A stretch of 64,000 nt of DNA from NCBI GenBank assembly GCA_028023455.1, contig JAQFVV010012405.1, positions 11,282,423-11,346,422 on the forward strand, given 5' to 3'. Each line of letters begins with the position of its first letter. Position 1 is the stretch's first letter. A program made the position numbers and the translations under genes. This DNA is from Epiperipatus broadwayi (taxonomy: Eukaryota > Onychophora > Udeonychophora > Euonychophora > Peripatidae). The notes under the pieces are model-generated. The model did no database searches and was not told the DNA's origin. It saw nothing but the letters and a program-made list of their open reading frames with translations. Below, in pieces: positions 40,201-52,010 of the stretch.

Positions 40201-42506
40201 TATTTTGCTTGACATCATGCTTATACTTTTTATATCAGTAAAGAAAGAAAACAACATGTTAGCTGACACATGGCTAACCTGCTCAAAGAGCCCAACCAGT
40301 TAATATTTATATGTCACAACAACATTATTGGATATTTAGAAATTTTGAATTAATAAACAATTTTCATTATACCTTCATTTTACTTTGTTTAAAAGTTAAA
40401 TAGTATATTATCAAAAAAATAATATATCATGTAATGCATTCAAAATAGAAAAAAAAAAAATTTTAACATTTTTAAAATTGTTATTTTTAGGTTTATTTAT
40501 ACTTTCTAAATTGTAATGCGTAAATTTTAAGGTATATTTTTATTAACAAGTTCATTACATTCTTTATAAAATATCCAATAAAATAGTATATAATATGACT
40601 TATATAGGAAAATACATTATTCCAATACAACAAGAACAAGACAATGATAGCTTTTACCTTTCCTAGAAACTTCACAGCTGTTGTTTTCTTTTAGGCATCT
40701 ATGTAAAGTCATAAGATAAAATAGTAAAAATGACTAAAATAATCTACAGGTTGTAAATCACACAGATACAATACATGTGTAGCTAAGCAATGAGTTTTAG
40801 ATTTAGTGCAATGTAACATATTAATTATAATTATTATTATTATATTGTCTGTCTTATGGTTGAACAATATTGTAACACTACAGGAAAATATAGGGTTGTA
40901 CTTGGGGTGATGGCCACCAGTATATGACATTAACTGCCCTAATTTGGTTAGCTATTTTTAACTCTACAGAAAATTGGGGTTTAAACCATAAGGGTTATGA
41001 AGAATTGTATTTTTATCCTCAACTTAAAAAAATAAAATTTAATCTCAAAAGAGATGAGTATAAAAGATCACTCTGAAGGGTCAGAATAACTAACTATATG
41101 TTTGCCAGCATTCCCTAAAAGTAATAATCATTCATCATCATAAATTATCTATCAAAATTTGTCAACAATCAATCATGTAACTGGATTTGAAATGGGTCTC
41201 CTGTAGACCAGACTAACTACAGAGCCTTTGCCAACTTTGGGAATTGTTTAAACCACAGTTTGGATGCAAAACTTAAGTACAATCCATAATACAACCAAAA
41301 AAATAATGCTGATATTAAAGCATGCTGATAATCATTAATGCTCTAGCCACTTAGTACCATTAATATACTGGTCAATTATAAACTTAATTTATAATAGAGA
41401 CAAACTAAATAAAATGTAATGCATGGACTTTGAAGAACATCTTCTTTGTGCCAACCCAGGAATCATCATCATCATCATCATATGGATGCCCATATATTAT
41501 ATATAATTCCCCTATTCCATATAGCTGTTAAGCACAAATTTAGCTAAGGAAACAAGAACTCTATAATTTATTACTGTAAGAAATAGGGAAACAATTAAAT
41601 AAATTAGCTTATTATAAATAATCTTAGGCAATTCATGGGCTTCCCCTATTTATAAATAACTAATTTTATTAGGATCATCAAAGAAAAAAACTAGCTTATA
41701 AGCTATATAATGTCACACACACACTGCACTCCATAAAACAGGAATTGGATATAATAAAGTAATTAAGACTAGAAAAAATATTTTTTTAAAAATAATTATT
41801 CAATATCTAATTAACAAAAAAGTAGATAATTTCAAACTTCCATTTCATCATAAAAAATAAATAAATATACAGCGTGATAAAATTATATTAACATATCAAT
41901 TAATTTTTATTCAAGGACTAACTTTCAATTCATTAAGTTATTATTTTTAGAAATAGCTAAAAGTTTATTAAACATTTTCAAAAATCAAAGATAGAAGTAT
42001 TTGATTCTATCCAGAGGGCAAATTGAGAGAAAAAAATATTACATGTCTAAAACAAAAAACAGATTTTCTATTAATAAACATATAGTATGCACACATAAAA
42101 AATACCTGGCTATCTTGTCTATAAAGACCTTTCCAGTTGTAATTTTTGGTTTTCCTAATGGAATTTCTTCTTGAAGGCTTCTAAATCTGGACCTGGTTAA
42201 ATTTAACCTTTCCTGGATCTGTAGTAATTCCAGATACATTGAAATAGAAATTTTGTCCATTTGGTCCTAAGACAGATATAGACAGACTCATATTCTTGGT
42301 TGAAGGCAAGATTGCAGCCTGCTTAAATGGGGTTTTACCTTCCCTATATTTTTTTACAGTGAAAATAGGTTACATGGAGGAAAATGTTGCCTAGCTTTTA
42401 GCTGATTTTAGCACATGGTTTTTATTGTACAAACCATTTTTGGACTAAACTCATAGTATGCTAAAAACTTGATACTAAGAGAACTGCTATTTTATTCAAT
42501 ATCTGT
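37250..42506. other. Long AT-rich stretch, no gene recognised
   Basis: No retroelement signature, splice-supported exon or structured RNA could be recognised. Open frames at 40493, 40709 and 42039 (minus strand) are short and resemble nothing. A short ATC run lies at 41461-41480. Unique intergenic or intronic DNA is the simplest reading. Confidence 0.45.
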
Positions 42507-42700
42507 GTATCAGCTGGATTAAGCTTCACTGTTCTCTTAAACAGTTAAGTTAGCAATAATATTTTTCTACTGTCTTTTTCAGCAGCAGAATTAAGATTTC
42601 ACTGCTCTCTTCAACAGTTAAGTTAGTAAATTTCTATATTTTTTCAGCCACAGAAGTAAGATTTGACTGTTCTGTTCAACAGTTAAATTTGCAACATTTT
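42507..42700. repeat. Minisatellite, about 70 bp x 3 copies
   Basis: Three units (about 42507, 42579 and 42645) share TCAGC-nn-AGAATTAAGATTTCACTG and TCTTCAACAGTTAAGTTAG-like cores with substitutions. A T-rich stretch links each unit to the next. Confidence 0.75.
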
Positions 42701-44605
42701 TTTCCAACACTTCATTATATTCTCTTATTTACATCTCCACATATATTTTTTTCTAAAACAATCTTGCCCACAAGCCAATTACAATCTGTTTCTTACATGA
42801 TATATTTTCATGACAACCAATTAGATAAAATTTTATAATTACAATTATCCAGTCATTTATCTCCTTAGTCATAGATTAAAAACAAGCCAAGAACTTAAAT
42901 TTAACAACATAACATTCTTGACATTCCTTTATAATTAAAAACCAAATCTTGCAAAAAAAAATAACAACAAGATAATCTGTTAATTGCACTGATTTGATTT
43001 TTTCTTTTTCATTAAATAAAGATAAAGAAAAGAAAACAACTCTGATTAATTAAAATAAAAATTACAAAGTCATTAAAATCATATTTTTTTTAAAAAAAAA
43101 TACTCTTAATTATATTTAATGTTTGAGAATTTTCATACTATCACATGAGAATTTTACAATTATTGAGTTAAATAAAGACCAATAATAAAATATGTTTGAA
43201 AAATTAAATTTTATTTTCCCCATTAATTAAATAAACTTTTTTTACTCTCAAACATGAAGAACATGTTGCCAATTATCTAATTATTTTTCTAGTACAGCTA
43301 TGTAAATAACTGTTTACAATATATATATATATACAACATAACTTAAGAACTAGTTTTGCTGATCACAGAAACAAAACATCAACATAGCAAGCTATTGGTG
43401 GATTTGCTATGTCAGTTAACTCTTTTGAAAAAAAAACTAGCAGAAAACTGAAAGAATGTTTAGCCTCAATGTCCAATGTGGAGAAATCTTTATCAGTGCT
43501 TGAATCAGTTAAGTAATGCATTATTCTCCAGTATAAATTTCTTGGTGCACTCATTGGAAAATTAATCATAAAATCATGATTTTTTTATAGAGAAATAAAA
43601 ATTACATTTTATGAAAATATAATGAAAGATGAATTGAATGATGTAAGTTGAACCTATACAGTGTATATATATATAGTTTGCCTGATGTTTTAAATTGAAA
43701 TCAATAATAACAATTTTAAAAATATATATGCTGAATAAATTAATATACTAATAAAAAAAAGCATCCAACAGAAAAAGCAAAAAGTAGATGACTTACCACT
43801 AAAACCTGCTTTCATTTCAGAAGATAGAAACTTTAGTTATATATTTTTTTAATTTCATCGCATCTGTATCAAATTGTGTACATTGTATTTGAAATGAAGC
43901 TCATATTACCTTCATTAAATTGTGTGTGTGTATATATATATATATATATGCTCTTAATTTTTATATGTATATATATATATGTGTGTGTGTGACATATTTT
44001 TGTAGGAATAGTAATAATTTTTTTATAACCTAATACAAAAATATTATCATCAATAAAATCTTGATTATAAGTATTAGGCAAATGAAACAAAGGAAAAGAT
44101 TTTAATGGATTAGCATGACAAATTTTAGTGTAAAATATATTAGATGTGTGTGTCACAATTGTTACTAATAATTGTTGAGCTTTTATTTATCAAAATAATT
44201 TTCTGAGGGACTAGATGATATAAGAAGATGCAATTTCTAATCTTTTTTTAACAGATTGTAATAAAATATAAATAGTCAAAATAAGAGTCATAGATCATAT
44301 GACCCAATTCTCTTAAGATTGTAAGATATAAACAGTGAGGATTGGCAATTTCTCAACAAGCTTTGTGATAAATGCTTAGCCAGAGAAAGCATTTAAAATA
44401 TCTGTCAGGAACCCCCCCTACCTCTGACCATGGTTTCATGCTTTGGCACTCCTCGGAGAGGTGCTAGGATAGCTTCAGACACTAGATCTAAAAATACCAA
44501 CCCAAAAACAGCATTTATCTAAAAGTTATCTATTGAGTGGAAAATCTGATTATTTAATTTAATATATTTAAAAAATTTATTGTAGGTAATTGAATTCTGA
44601 TATAA
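42701..44605. other. AT-rich spacer, nothing recognised
   Basis: Short TA and TG tracts occur at 43319-43333, 43660-43675 and 43921-43990. A GC-richer patch at 44400-44490 precedes the LINE and may be its 3' untranslated part. No gene was recognised. Confidence 0.4.
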
Positions 44606-46240
44606 TCACATTTGAAATTTAGATTTCAAACAACAGATCCACCTTTCAAAATGAGCATACCCATTATGATTTGTAAAGTTATTAAACTGTCTACTATGGC
44701 TTACAATTAGACCCATAATTTTAAGAGCTATACTTATGATTACTTCATTGTGATGATGAAAAAACCCACCACTATGAAATACAATACTGAGATTTTTGTG
44801 GACATTTAGAAAATTCATTTTATGGCCTTCAGTATAATAAGGAAAGTTTAAGAATGCAGATTTCTTGGAATAAGAAAGTTGAACTTTTTTTTTCATATTA
44901 ATGTGCATCTTCCTATTTTTGCATCATTTGACAAATTTACTAACATCTTATTGTAAAAGATTGCAATCGGAGATTAAATTAATATTCCTAAATAATTTAC
45001 AATCACTTATATAACACATGAATTGGGAAATTTCCAAATTATCACCCAAATCATCTATGTAAATGGTTAAATAATAATAAAGTAATGATGCTGCCTTGAG
45101 GTATTTCTATAATGCAATAGAATGAAGTAAAAGGATTGTTGTTAAATTTCATATAAGCTATTATTCTTTTGCTAATAAAAAATTAAACTTTTTAATTGAA
45201 TGCAGAAAGAAAATTAATTCGTACTTTTTAAGAAGTAATATGAACAATTGAAATCTTAAACTGGATTCCAAGATATTGTAAAAGACCCAGAAAGAAACCA
45301 CATGTGAGATGGATGGATAAAAAAGAATGGGTGAAAGAGTGAAATGAGGCTAGAGATTGGAGGAACTGGATTGAACTTGGAGAGACCCTCATATTGCAGT
45401 GGATTGATAATAGTTGATGATGTTTTAGTCCATTTGTTTAAATTCTTTAGATAGATGAACAACATTTTAATAGCATGCATTCTTGAAGATATGAGCAATA
45501 TGGTCAAATATCATGAGAATATTAGTTCTATTGATTTATTAGGTCATATAAAACATATTGCTTTCAACCTATACATTTGTTTATAGCATTAATATTTTTT
45601 TTTATAAATACATCTTTCAAATATGTGTGAAGTTATATGAAGCACTGACATACATATGTAATCAATATCATTATCTCCTGAATCCTTTAAAAAAATGAAT
45701 GCAACTTTGGCAAAGTTAAGAAAGTTGGAGAGATGCATTTTTTAATGAAACAATTATGAATATAACACAGATGAGTAACAATGCATCATCCTGTATATAT
45801 TAAAAAGATATATAGTCATAACCTAAAGTTGAATGTAATTTAAGTTCTCTCTTAGCAGATATAATATCTTTACTGTTGAAGCAAATATTATCATTAATAG
45901 ACATCACAATTTAAACACATATGAAGTTTTTCAGATAATTCAAGAAGGTACATTGAAAAGTCATCAGGTCATAAGGAATAATTATAATACATTTGAACCT
46001 TTCTTGTAGTAATGCCAAATTTTCAGTAAAAGACCAAAATTCTCTATAATTATCTGGAAAGATGAGTTCAGTCTTTTTATGTATTTTTGCTCGTCAATTT
46101 CTGAACAGCTTTAACCAATCTTCTATAGATAACAAAATTATGGCAAAATATTAAGTTTTGGGTTTAACATATTGCCTTGAACATACGATTTCTTTTGAAT
46201 AATTTTTCTAAGTGTAGTAAAAAACTAAAAAAGAAAATAA
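44606..46240 (-). pseudogene. CR1/L2-like LINE reverse transcriptase, degenerate, split by an RTE fragment
   Basis: Minus-strand pieces in order: FAKVAFIFLKDSGDND, then ITSHIFERCIYKK (about 45750-45610), matching the VTPIFKKGD and SKIFERxIxxxL blocks of RT; VVHLSKEFKQMD (about 45430), matching motif A; IPQGSI (about 45095), motif B; IDDLGDNLEISQF, then YISD where YADD is expected; and the open frame 44606-44908 with KMHINMKKKVQLSYS, GHKMNFLNVHKNLSIVFHSG and ALKIMGLIVSH, the thumb region (GLI). The element is non-functional: stops occur throughout and the catalytic box is mutated. The RTE tail at 45241-45430 lies between motif A and motif B. Confidence 0.7.
45241..45430 (+). mobile_element. 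RTE LINE 3' tail inserted in the CR1/L2-like LINE
   Basis: Closely matches 2555-2745 of the first RTE copy (TTGAAATCTTAAACTGGATT, then GTAAAAGACCCAGAAA, AACTTGGAGAGACC, GTTGATGATG). This is a severely 5'-truncated insertion of about 190 bp, in the opposite orientation to the LINE it interrupts. The interrupted sequence resumes on both sides, so the RTE insertion is the younger. Confidence 0.85.
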
Positions 46241-46554
46241 CTGTTACTTAATATTTGATTAAATAATTCAGTAATCACAATTAACAACTGTTGAGAAACT
46301 CTGAGACTAGAAATTAAATTACACAGATCCAAAAAAAATCTTTCTCTTTATGTGATTTTTTTAATATTTATAGAAAGAGTCTATTTGAAATAATTTATAT
46401 TAACAAAAAATTTGATCGGTTACTCATGTAAACCAATAGGGAAAAGTCAGAGATGAAGCAAAAAATACTCAATTTCATATAAAATACTTAAAACATAATC
46501 AAGTATTCCGTAAAGAGAATTTAAATTATTTTTAATAATAACAATAAAAGATGA
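46241..46554. other. AT-rich spacer, nothing recognised
   Basis: Lies just beyond the 3' repeat of the gag-LINE. No gene was recognised. Confidence 0.4.
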
Positions 46555-46630
<76 letters not shown>

Positions 46631-46671
46631 GTTGTTGTTGTTGTTGTTATTATTATTATTATTATTATTAT
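46555..46671. repeat. (ATT)n array with a GTT block, tail of the gag-LINE
   Basis: A pure ATT array with six GTT units at 46631-46648. On the minus strand this is an (AAT)n tail directly after the LINE 3' end, preceded by an AATAAA hexamer (minus strand, about 46683-46688), the usual polyadenylation signal. Confidence 0.9.
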
Positions 46672-46864
46672 CTTTCAAAGACCTTTATTCAATAACTTAA
46701 AAATGTTACACTTTTTTTTTTACACATTATCCTTGATTATTATACAGACAGTCAATTGTTTGTAAAGCTGGCAGAGGTATAAAAGTTCACTATCATATAA
46801 TGTTTTTTCAATGGTGGCAAGTTGTAATTTTTTCATTTGACATTTCTAAATCTTTTGTGACTTC

Positions 46865-47464
46865 CTATTTTTTATAAGTTTGATGGTAACTGCAATAGAG
46901 ATCAGGTGTCAATAAAAGTTTGTGATTTGTTATTCTCTTATCTCTTTCAAGTATACTATCCAGTTTATTTTTGAATGTGTTCCGGTGCCTTCTTGGATTA
47001 TTATTGTACATGAATTTACACCTTGTACACCATAAAACATAGAGAATGAATACATTGATTCTTATTTCAGCAAAAACTCCTTTTATGAATGAGACAAATA
47101 GGCATTCCATATTTATTCTTTTATTTTTTAATAGTGTATTTATTATTGAAAATATGCTATTTATTCCTAGACATGAGAAAAAAATATGATCCTGTGTTTC
47201 TGAGTCTCTATGGCAGAGGTTACATAAATTGTCTACATTTTGACAGTTCCTTCTATATTTCAAAAAATGCTGTGTGGGTAGAGAGTCAAGGTTAATTTTA
47301 AGAAGAAAATCAAAATATTTTGGTTCAAGTGACCAGAATTTAAATTTACGGCATAGTTGTCTATTGGTGATATTAAGTACAGTTTTTTCATCAATTTGCG
47401 ATGGGTGTAAAAGCAAATGTATTTCCCAGTACTTAAATTTATTTTGAGGTGGATTAAAATTCAA
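46865..47464 (-). pseudogene. C-terminal finger region of the gag-LINE RT protein
   Basis: A 199-codon open piece. Around its middle, CNLCHRDSETQDHIFFSC has the CxxC...HxxxxC spacing of the zinc-finger domain that follows RT in several LINE groups (zf-RVT). It is preceded by a KINLDSLPTQHFLKYRR linker typical of that domain and followed by a basic C-terminal segment. It ends at TAG near 46865, about 190 bases before the AAT tail. Its frame is separate from the RT pieces upstream, so at least one frameshift lies between 47464 and 47659. Confidence 0.75.
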
Positions 47465-47658
47465 GTGTAGTTTATAGATAGTAATGGTGCAAGTAGTGTC
47501 TTCAGGAATCCTTGTAAAGGAGGTGCTTTATCTGTGGGGGTAATTTTACAGGCTATTTGTAGATATGGGAATTTTTGTGCACATGCAGAGATTATGTTTA
47601 GCGTTTTTTGAATTCTGGAGGTGTAAATTGAATGAAATCCCAGACCATTTTGTGAGAG

Positions 47659-48958
47659 TCAATTTCTTAGCCATTTTACTGATATTGTGATTACTTTTTT
47701 TCCCCACAAGAGTTTTCTACAAAGTGAGTCTATATTATTAGTGAATGCCTTAGTATAAAGTATTGTCGGAGTGTAATAAGTGATTTTTGTCATGATTAAC
47801 ATATTAAAAAGTGCTATCTTTGTGTACAGTGAAAGGTAGGCTTTTGTTAGTGAATTAACTATACTTTCTACTTTATTTACAAAATTTTTTTGTATAAGTA
47901 GTCTCATTGGTGAATGACGCAGATAGAAATTGAAACCAAGAAATGGATTAGGTTTACCTTTAAAATGTTTTGTTATACTGCTGCCAGTGAAAATTTGCCA
48001 GGCACAAGATTTCTCCATGTTAAATGGTAATTTATATTCATTTGTATAATTGGAAAGTATCTTTAGAAGTTTAGGAATGTGTTTTTGAGATGTCAAAAAA
48101 ATTGCAAGATCATCCATGTAAGCTATACATGAGATGTTAGTATTTAAGCAGAGTACATAAATTCCAGGTAATTCATTCTCTATGATCTTAATTAGGGGAT
48201 TTATGTAGGCAGTAAATATAAGGCCCTAAGAGGGGATCCTTGTGGGATGGATTGATGAGGTACTATTGGTGGAGAAGATTTTCCATTTAGAGTAATGCAT
48301 ATTTCACGGTTTATTAATAGGTTAGCAAGTAGATTTGGGTAGGCTTTTGGTACTGTGTATTGTTCTAGAGTTTTCAATAGGTATTTATTGGTATTGTGTC
48401 AAATGCTGCTTCTATGTCTAGTTGAACAACTATAGGACTGTATTTTTTGTTGTTTCTTATTGTTTCTATAGTTGATTTGAATAGAAAAGCTGCCTGTCCA
48501 GTTGAAGATTCCTTTTTAGCAAATTGCATTTTTGAAAGTTTTGGTATAATATATGGCTCTATTTTGTCTTTGATTACTGATTCTATAATTTTTATTCCAA
48601 GGGAGGACATTGAAATTGGACATAAGTTTGTTATTGATGAAACCATTTCTTTTTTTTTCATAAATGGTACAAGCAATATTTGATAAAGACCTGGTATTCT
48701 ATATATGTCTTTAGTTAAAAAATTTGTAAGGTTAGACATATACTGAGCTCTAATTTTATTAAGATGAGAATATGCGAACTTGGGAATCCCATCTATTCCA
48801 GGATGGCATGAATCTGGTGTTGACTCTATTTTTTGTACAAAATCATTAGAAGCAAATTGAATTTCTTTTTCTGGTCTACTGTATAAAAGTTGTGATGGAT
48901 CTAAGGGAAGATTTTTTTGAAATTTATCTTTAAAAAATGAAAATAATTGCTCCAACAT
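47659..48958 (-). pseudogene. Reverse transcriptase of the gag-LINE, frameshifted
   Basis: The frame 48958-48374 carries RT fingers: PGIDGIPKFAYSHLN, TNLCPISMSSLGIKIIE and motif A as VQLDIEAAFDTIP. After a frameshift, IVPHQSIPQGSPL (motif B, about 48240) is readable, then after another shift GLIFTAYINPLI. The catalytic box AYMDDLAIF follows at about 48120, directly before the thumb (MEKSCAW, PFLGFNFYLRHS) in the frame 48117-47659. Both catalytic aspartates of the YMDD box and the aspartate of motif A are intact, so decay is by indels more than by loss of key residues. The protein would copy the LINE RNA at a nicked target. Confidence 0.82.
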
Positions 48959-49763
48959 GAAATCTCCACAAACAGTATGTGATTGTATTTTTATGGCTGA
49001 TGGTACTCGAACTGGAGAGGGGTAGCCTAATGCCCATCTGATGTAATTTCTGGTTAAGATGTGAAGCTTGTTTAAGTATACTTTTCTTTTTTTTGTGGCA
49101 ATATATTCTTTAAGCTGTTCTGAAATTGATTGATATGTTTTTTTTTAATGCTACTAATCTGGAGTGATCATAGTTAGATTGTGATGTTGTAATAATTTTT
49201 TTATAAGTGACATCCATAAGGTTAAAAGTTTAGTTGGGGATGGTGTGGTTCTGGTAAGATGGTTAATATTAAATGATAATATATTGACAAAGGTGTGCCA
49301 TGCTTGGACTGGGTCCATTTGTATACTTTTTATCTTATGCAAATAGATATATATTTCTGAAAAAAGTAATTCTGGAGTGCATGATGGAAGAAGAACTCTG
49401 ATGGTTCTTCCAGTAATTATTGTTGATCTGATATTGAAATTAATTTCCAGAGATACTATGACCGCAGCATGATCAGATAGAGGGGAGTTCTTTAGAAAAA
49501 TGTTCATCATGTTATGCAATGATGGGGAATAGAAGACTAGATCAATCAATGATGAAAATCTTCCATTATTAAATGATACAGCTCTCTCTGGCAGAAATCC
49601 TCTCCAACTCATCATGGGAAATGACAGATGATGAAGCCATTTATTGGTAAATTTTTCATATGACATGTTAAAGTCCCCTATAAGTAATACTGGATGTGCT
49701 GTGTTCACAAATTTGGAATTCAGAATTAGGATTAATCTATTAATAATGATGGGGCCTGGAGGG

Positions 49764-50385
49764 ATATATATATATAATAAATAAAGTTTGATATCTGTAT
49801 TCGTTTCACAATATATGTAATATACAAATCAATATATATATCAAAATACAGTACAATTTATATAAATTATATACTTTTAGAAGTACTTTCGACTATACAC
49901 TTTGTAGTCTTTATCAACTATATAATGTTGAATAATCAAAATGAGACACCCCTTAACAATACCCATAGTTCAATTCAGATTTCCCACAATTCTGTTATCT
50001 TAACATTTGATGACTGGCGATTCATTAACATTTGACGATTTCTTGAAATCAACATAGCCTCTTTTATTTTATGTTTATTATGACAACGTTGTCATAATAA
50101 ACGTAAAATAAAAGAGGCTATGTTGAATAAACGTAAAATAAAAGAGGCTATGTTGATTTCAAGAAATCGTCAAATGTTAATGAATCGCCAGTCATCAAAT
50201 GTTAAGATAACAGAATTGTGGGAAATCTGAATTGAACTATGGGTATTGTTAAGGGGTGTCTCATTTTGATTATTCAACATTATATAGTTGATAAAGACTA
50301 CAAAGTGTATAGTCTAAAGTACTTCTAAAAGAATATAATTTATATAAATTGTACTGTATTTTGATATATATATTGATTTGTATAT

Positions 50386-50460
<75 letters not shown>
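49764..50460. mobile_element. Head-to-head pair of PLE 3' ends inside the endonuclease
   Basis: Two inverted arms of about 290-300 bp meet near 50088 (TGACAACGTTGTCA). The left arm (about 49778-50088, minus orientation) and right arm (about 50088-50390, plus orientation) each contain the end of the GIY-YIG coding region seen at 1-130, the GATAAAGACTACAAAGTGTA stem motif, the paired TAGTC, and the same 3' tail. Only a few bases differ between arms. Next to the centre of the right arm a 30-bp unit (from ATAAACGTAAAA) is tandemly doubled at 50097-50126 and 50127-50156. TA tracts flank both ends, so target duplications cannot be read. Confidence 0.85.
50389..50460. repeat. (TA)n microsatellite at the PLE/LINE junction
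   Basis: An almost pure TA tract between the right PLE arm and the endonuclease start region. A shorter TA tract lies at the other junction, 49764-49776. Confidence 0.9.
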
Positions 50461-50463
<3 letters not shown>

Positions 50464-51352
50464 TGCAATGTTTAGTGTTATAGCTTTGTGGTGAAAAGTG
50501 ATTATTAGTATGTGCGCATCAATATATAATATTTTAAAAGAGTTGAATGGGCAGTTTTTGTCAATGATGATTCCTGTTCCTGCTGATGGTGTGTCAGATG
50601 TATTTGAAAAAGCCATAAATCCTTTGCTATTTAGTTTGTTTGATGGATTAATTTGGGATCCACTGTAAATTTTTGTTTCTATAGCACCGAGTATGTGTGG
50701 TTTAACTAAGTTATACCATTTAGTAAGAAGATCAATTTTTTCAAGAGAGTTTAACCCTCTGACATTAAAAACTCCTATATTAAGTTTCATTTAGTGGGTG
50801 TTTATTCTATATATTATACAAGTCTATATCAGTTCTTAATTGTATATAAAAAAATAATCAATAATAAATGCGAGCAAAAACTCATATTGACAAATTAAAA
50901 AAGACAATTTTACTATATATGATTATGTACTGGATTTTTAATTGTGTCACCTGGTCTCATTTGCTTTATTGCTATTTTGTTTCTTTGTATATAGTATTAT
51001 CAGAATTGGTATAATTATCACTTACCTCTTCCATGGGACTATATTCTTCTGTTGATAGTGATACGTTATAGAATTTTTTTGATATCGAGCGGTTTTAGCT
51101 TTTTTAGTTTCAGATGCTGCAGGAGGCATTTCACCGTCGCTACTTTCATATTCCAAATTTTTTACTTTTTTAATTTTTTTGGAGGGTGACCTTGTTTTCT
51201 TCTAAATGGAGGAGTGGCAGGTACTACCTCAGCTGGAGAGATAGCAATAGTCTCCATTATATCCGGAGATGTTTTGTTAAGGAGGGATGGGTTTATAATA
51301 ACAGCCATGGGATTTATTATATCATTTTCAAGCTCAATTGATTGTGGAGTTA

Positions 51353-52010
51353 TTATCTCACTATCGCTATTACTATTTTTTTTTTATTCTCTTCTGATAT
51401 ATGCTTCGGGACAAGAAATTCTTCAGCTATCAATTCGGCTTGTTGACAAGTGTTAATTTCTTTTGGACATTGGTGAGTGGGGGATGCTCTCATATTGCAT
51501 TTAGTGCAGTATAGCTTAGGGCAGTAACTGATTAAGTGACCACATTCTTTACAATGAAAGCATTGCGGCTTGAGTCCATTTATAATTAAAAATAATGTTG
51601 CCTCTTGGTCTGTTATTTGCGTAGGGATATTTTCAGGAATTATATTTTCTCGCAATTTCACTCTATATGTAAAACTGTTACCGAATATAGGTACTGGTGT
51701 GTTTTTAATGTAAGTGGGCTGAAAATTTATCACCTCTCCAAATGGCTCCATTAGTTCAACAAAATCTGCACTGGAATAACCAAAGTATGCATTTTTTAAG
51801 AGGCCTGTAATATGATTTTCTCTATTCAGGTTAACTACGATTAAGGCATATTGATTCAAGGTTTTAACTTCTTTTTTGAAATTTTCTTTATTTTTCTCGT
51901 TGTCAAATTCAATTGCCATATAGCGTGGATTTGGATGATCTGCAATGTGTACGATCGAATTCCATAGATTTTTTTTATTAATCACTTCAAATAATATATC
52001 TTTAGGGAAT
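51353..52010 (-). pseudogene. ORF1 gag-like protein of the gag-LINE
   Basis: Open from an ATG at 51985, and open further upstream in the same frame to a stop near 52018 (FPKDILFE precedes it), so the true start is uncertain. Residues about 60-130 look like an RRM-like or gag core. Then come CFHCKECGHLISYC (CCHC knuckle) and CTKCNMRASPTHQC. A poly-A run at about 51376-51385 (minus-strand A run) causes a frame change. Beyond it a serine/proline-rich acidic tail can be read to about 51180. ORF1 proteins of this type bind LINE RNA. Confidence 0.75.

Larger units (their letters stand above)
49154..50790 (-). pseudogene. Apurinic-type endonuclease of the gag-LINE, split by a PLE
   Basis: The N-terminal half (50790 to about 50461) starts MKLNIGVFNVRGLNS and carries AIETKIYSG with the catalytic glutamate. 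The frame then runs into the TA repeats of the inserted PLE. The C-terminal half resumes at about 49763 with IPPGPIIINR, and includes LLIGDFNMSYE (catalytic D and N) and PLSDHAAVIVSL (catalytic SDH). The residues on both sides are contiguous in the expected family pattern (AIVY then PPG), so only the PLE and its repeats were added. The frame of the second half is open to 49154, then becomes degenerate up to the RT. Confidence 0.82.

Noticed and set aside
42507-42700. CRISPR-like array
   Set aside because: Only three units, the repeats are diverged, the spacers are T-rich and not unique, and the context is a eukaryotic genome.
47089-47295. 68-codon plus-strand frame
   Set aside because: Antisense shadow of the finger region of the gag-LINE.
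51214-51456. 80-codon plus-strand frame
   Set aside because: It is the antisense shadow of the gag-LINE ORF1 tail, which reads better on the minus strand.
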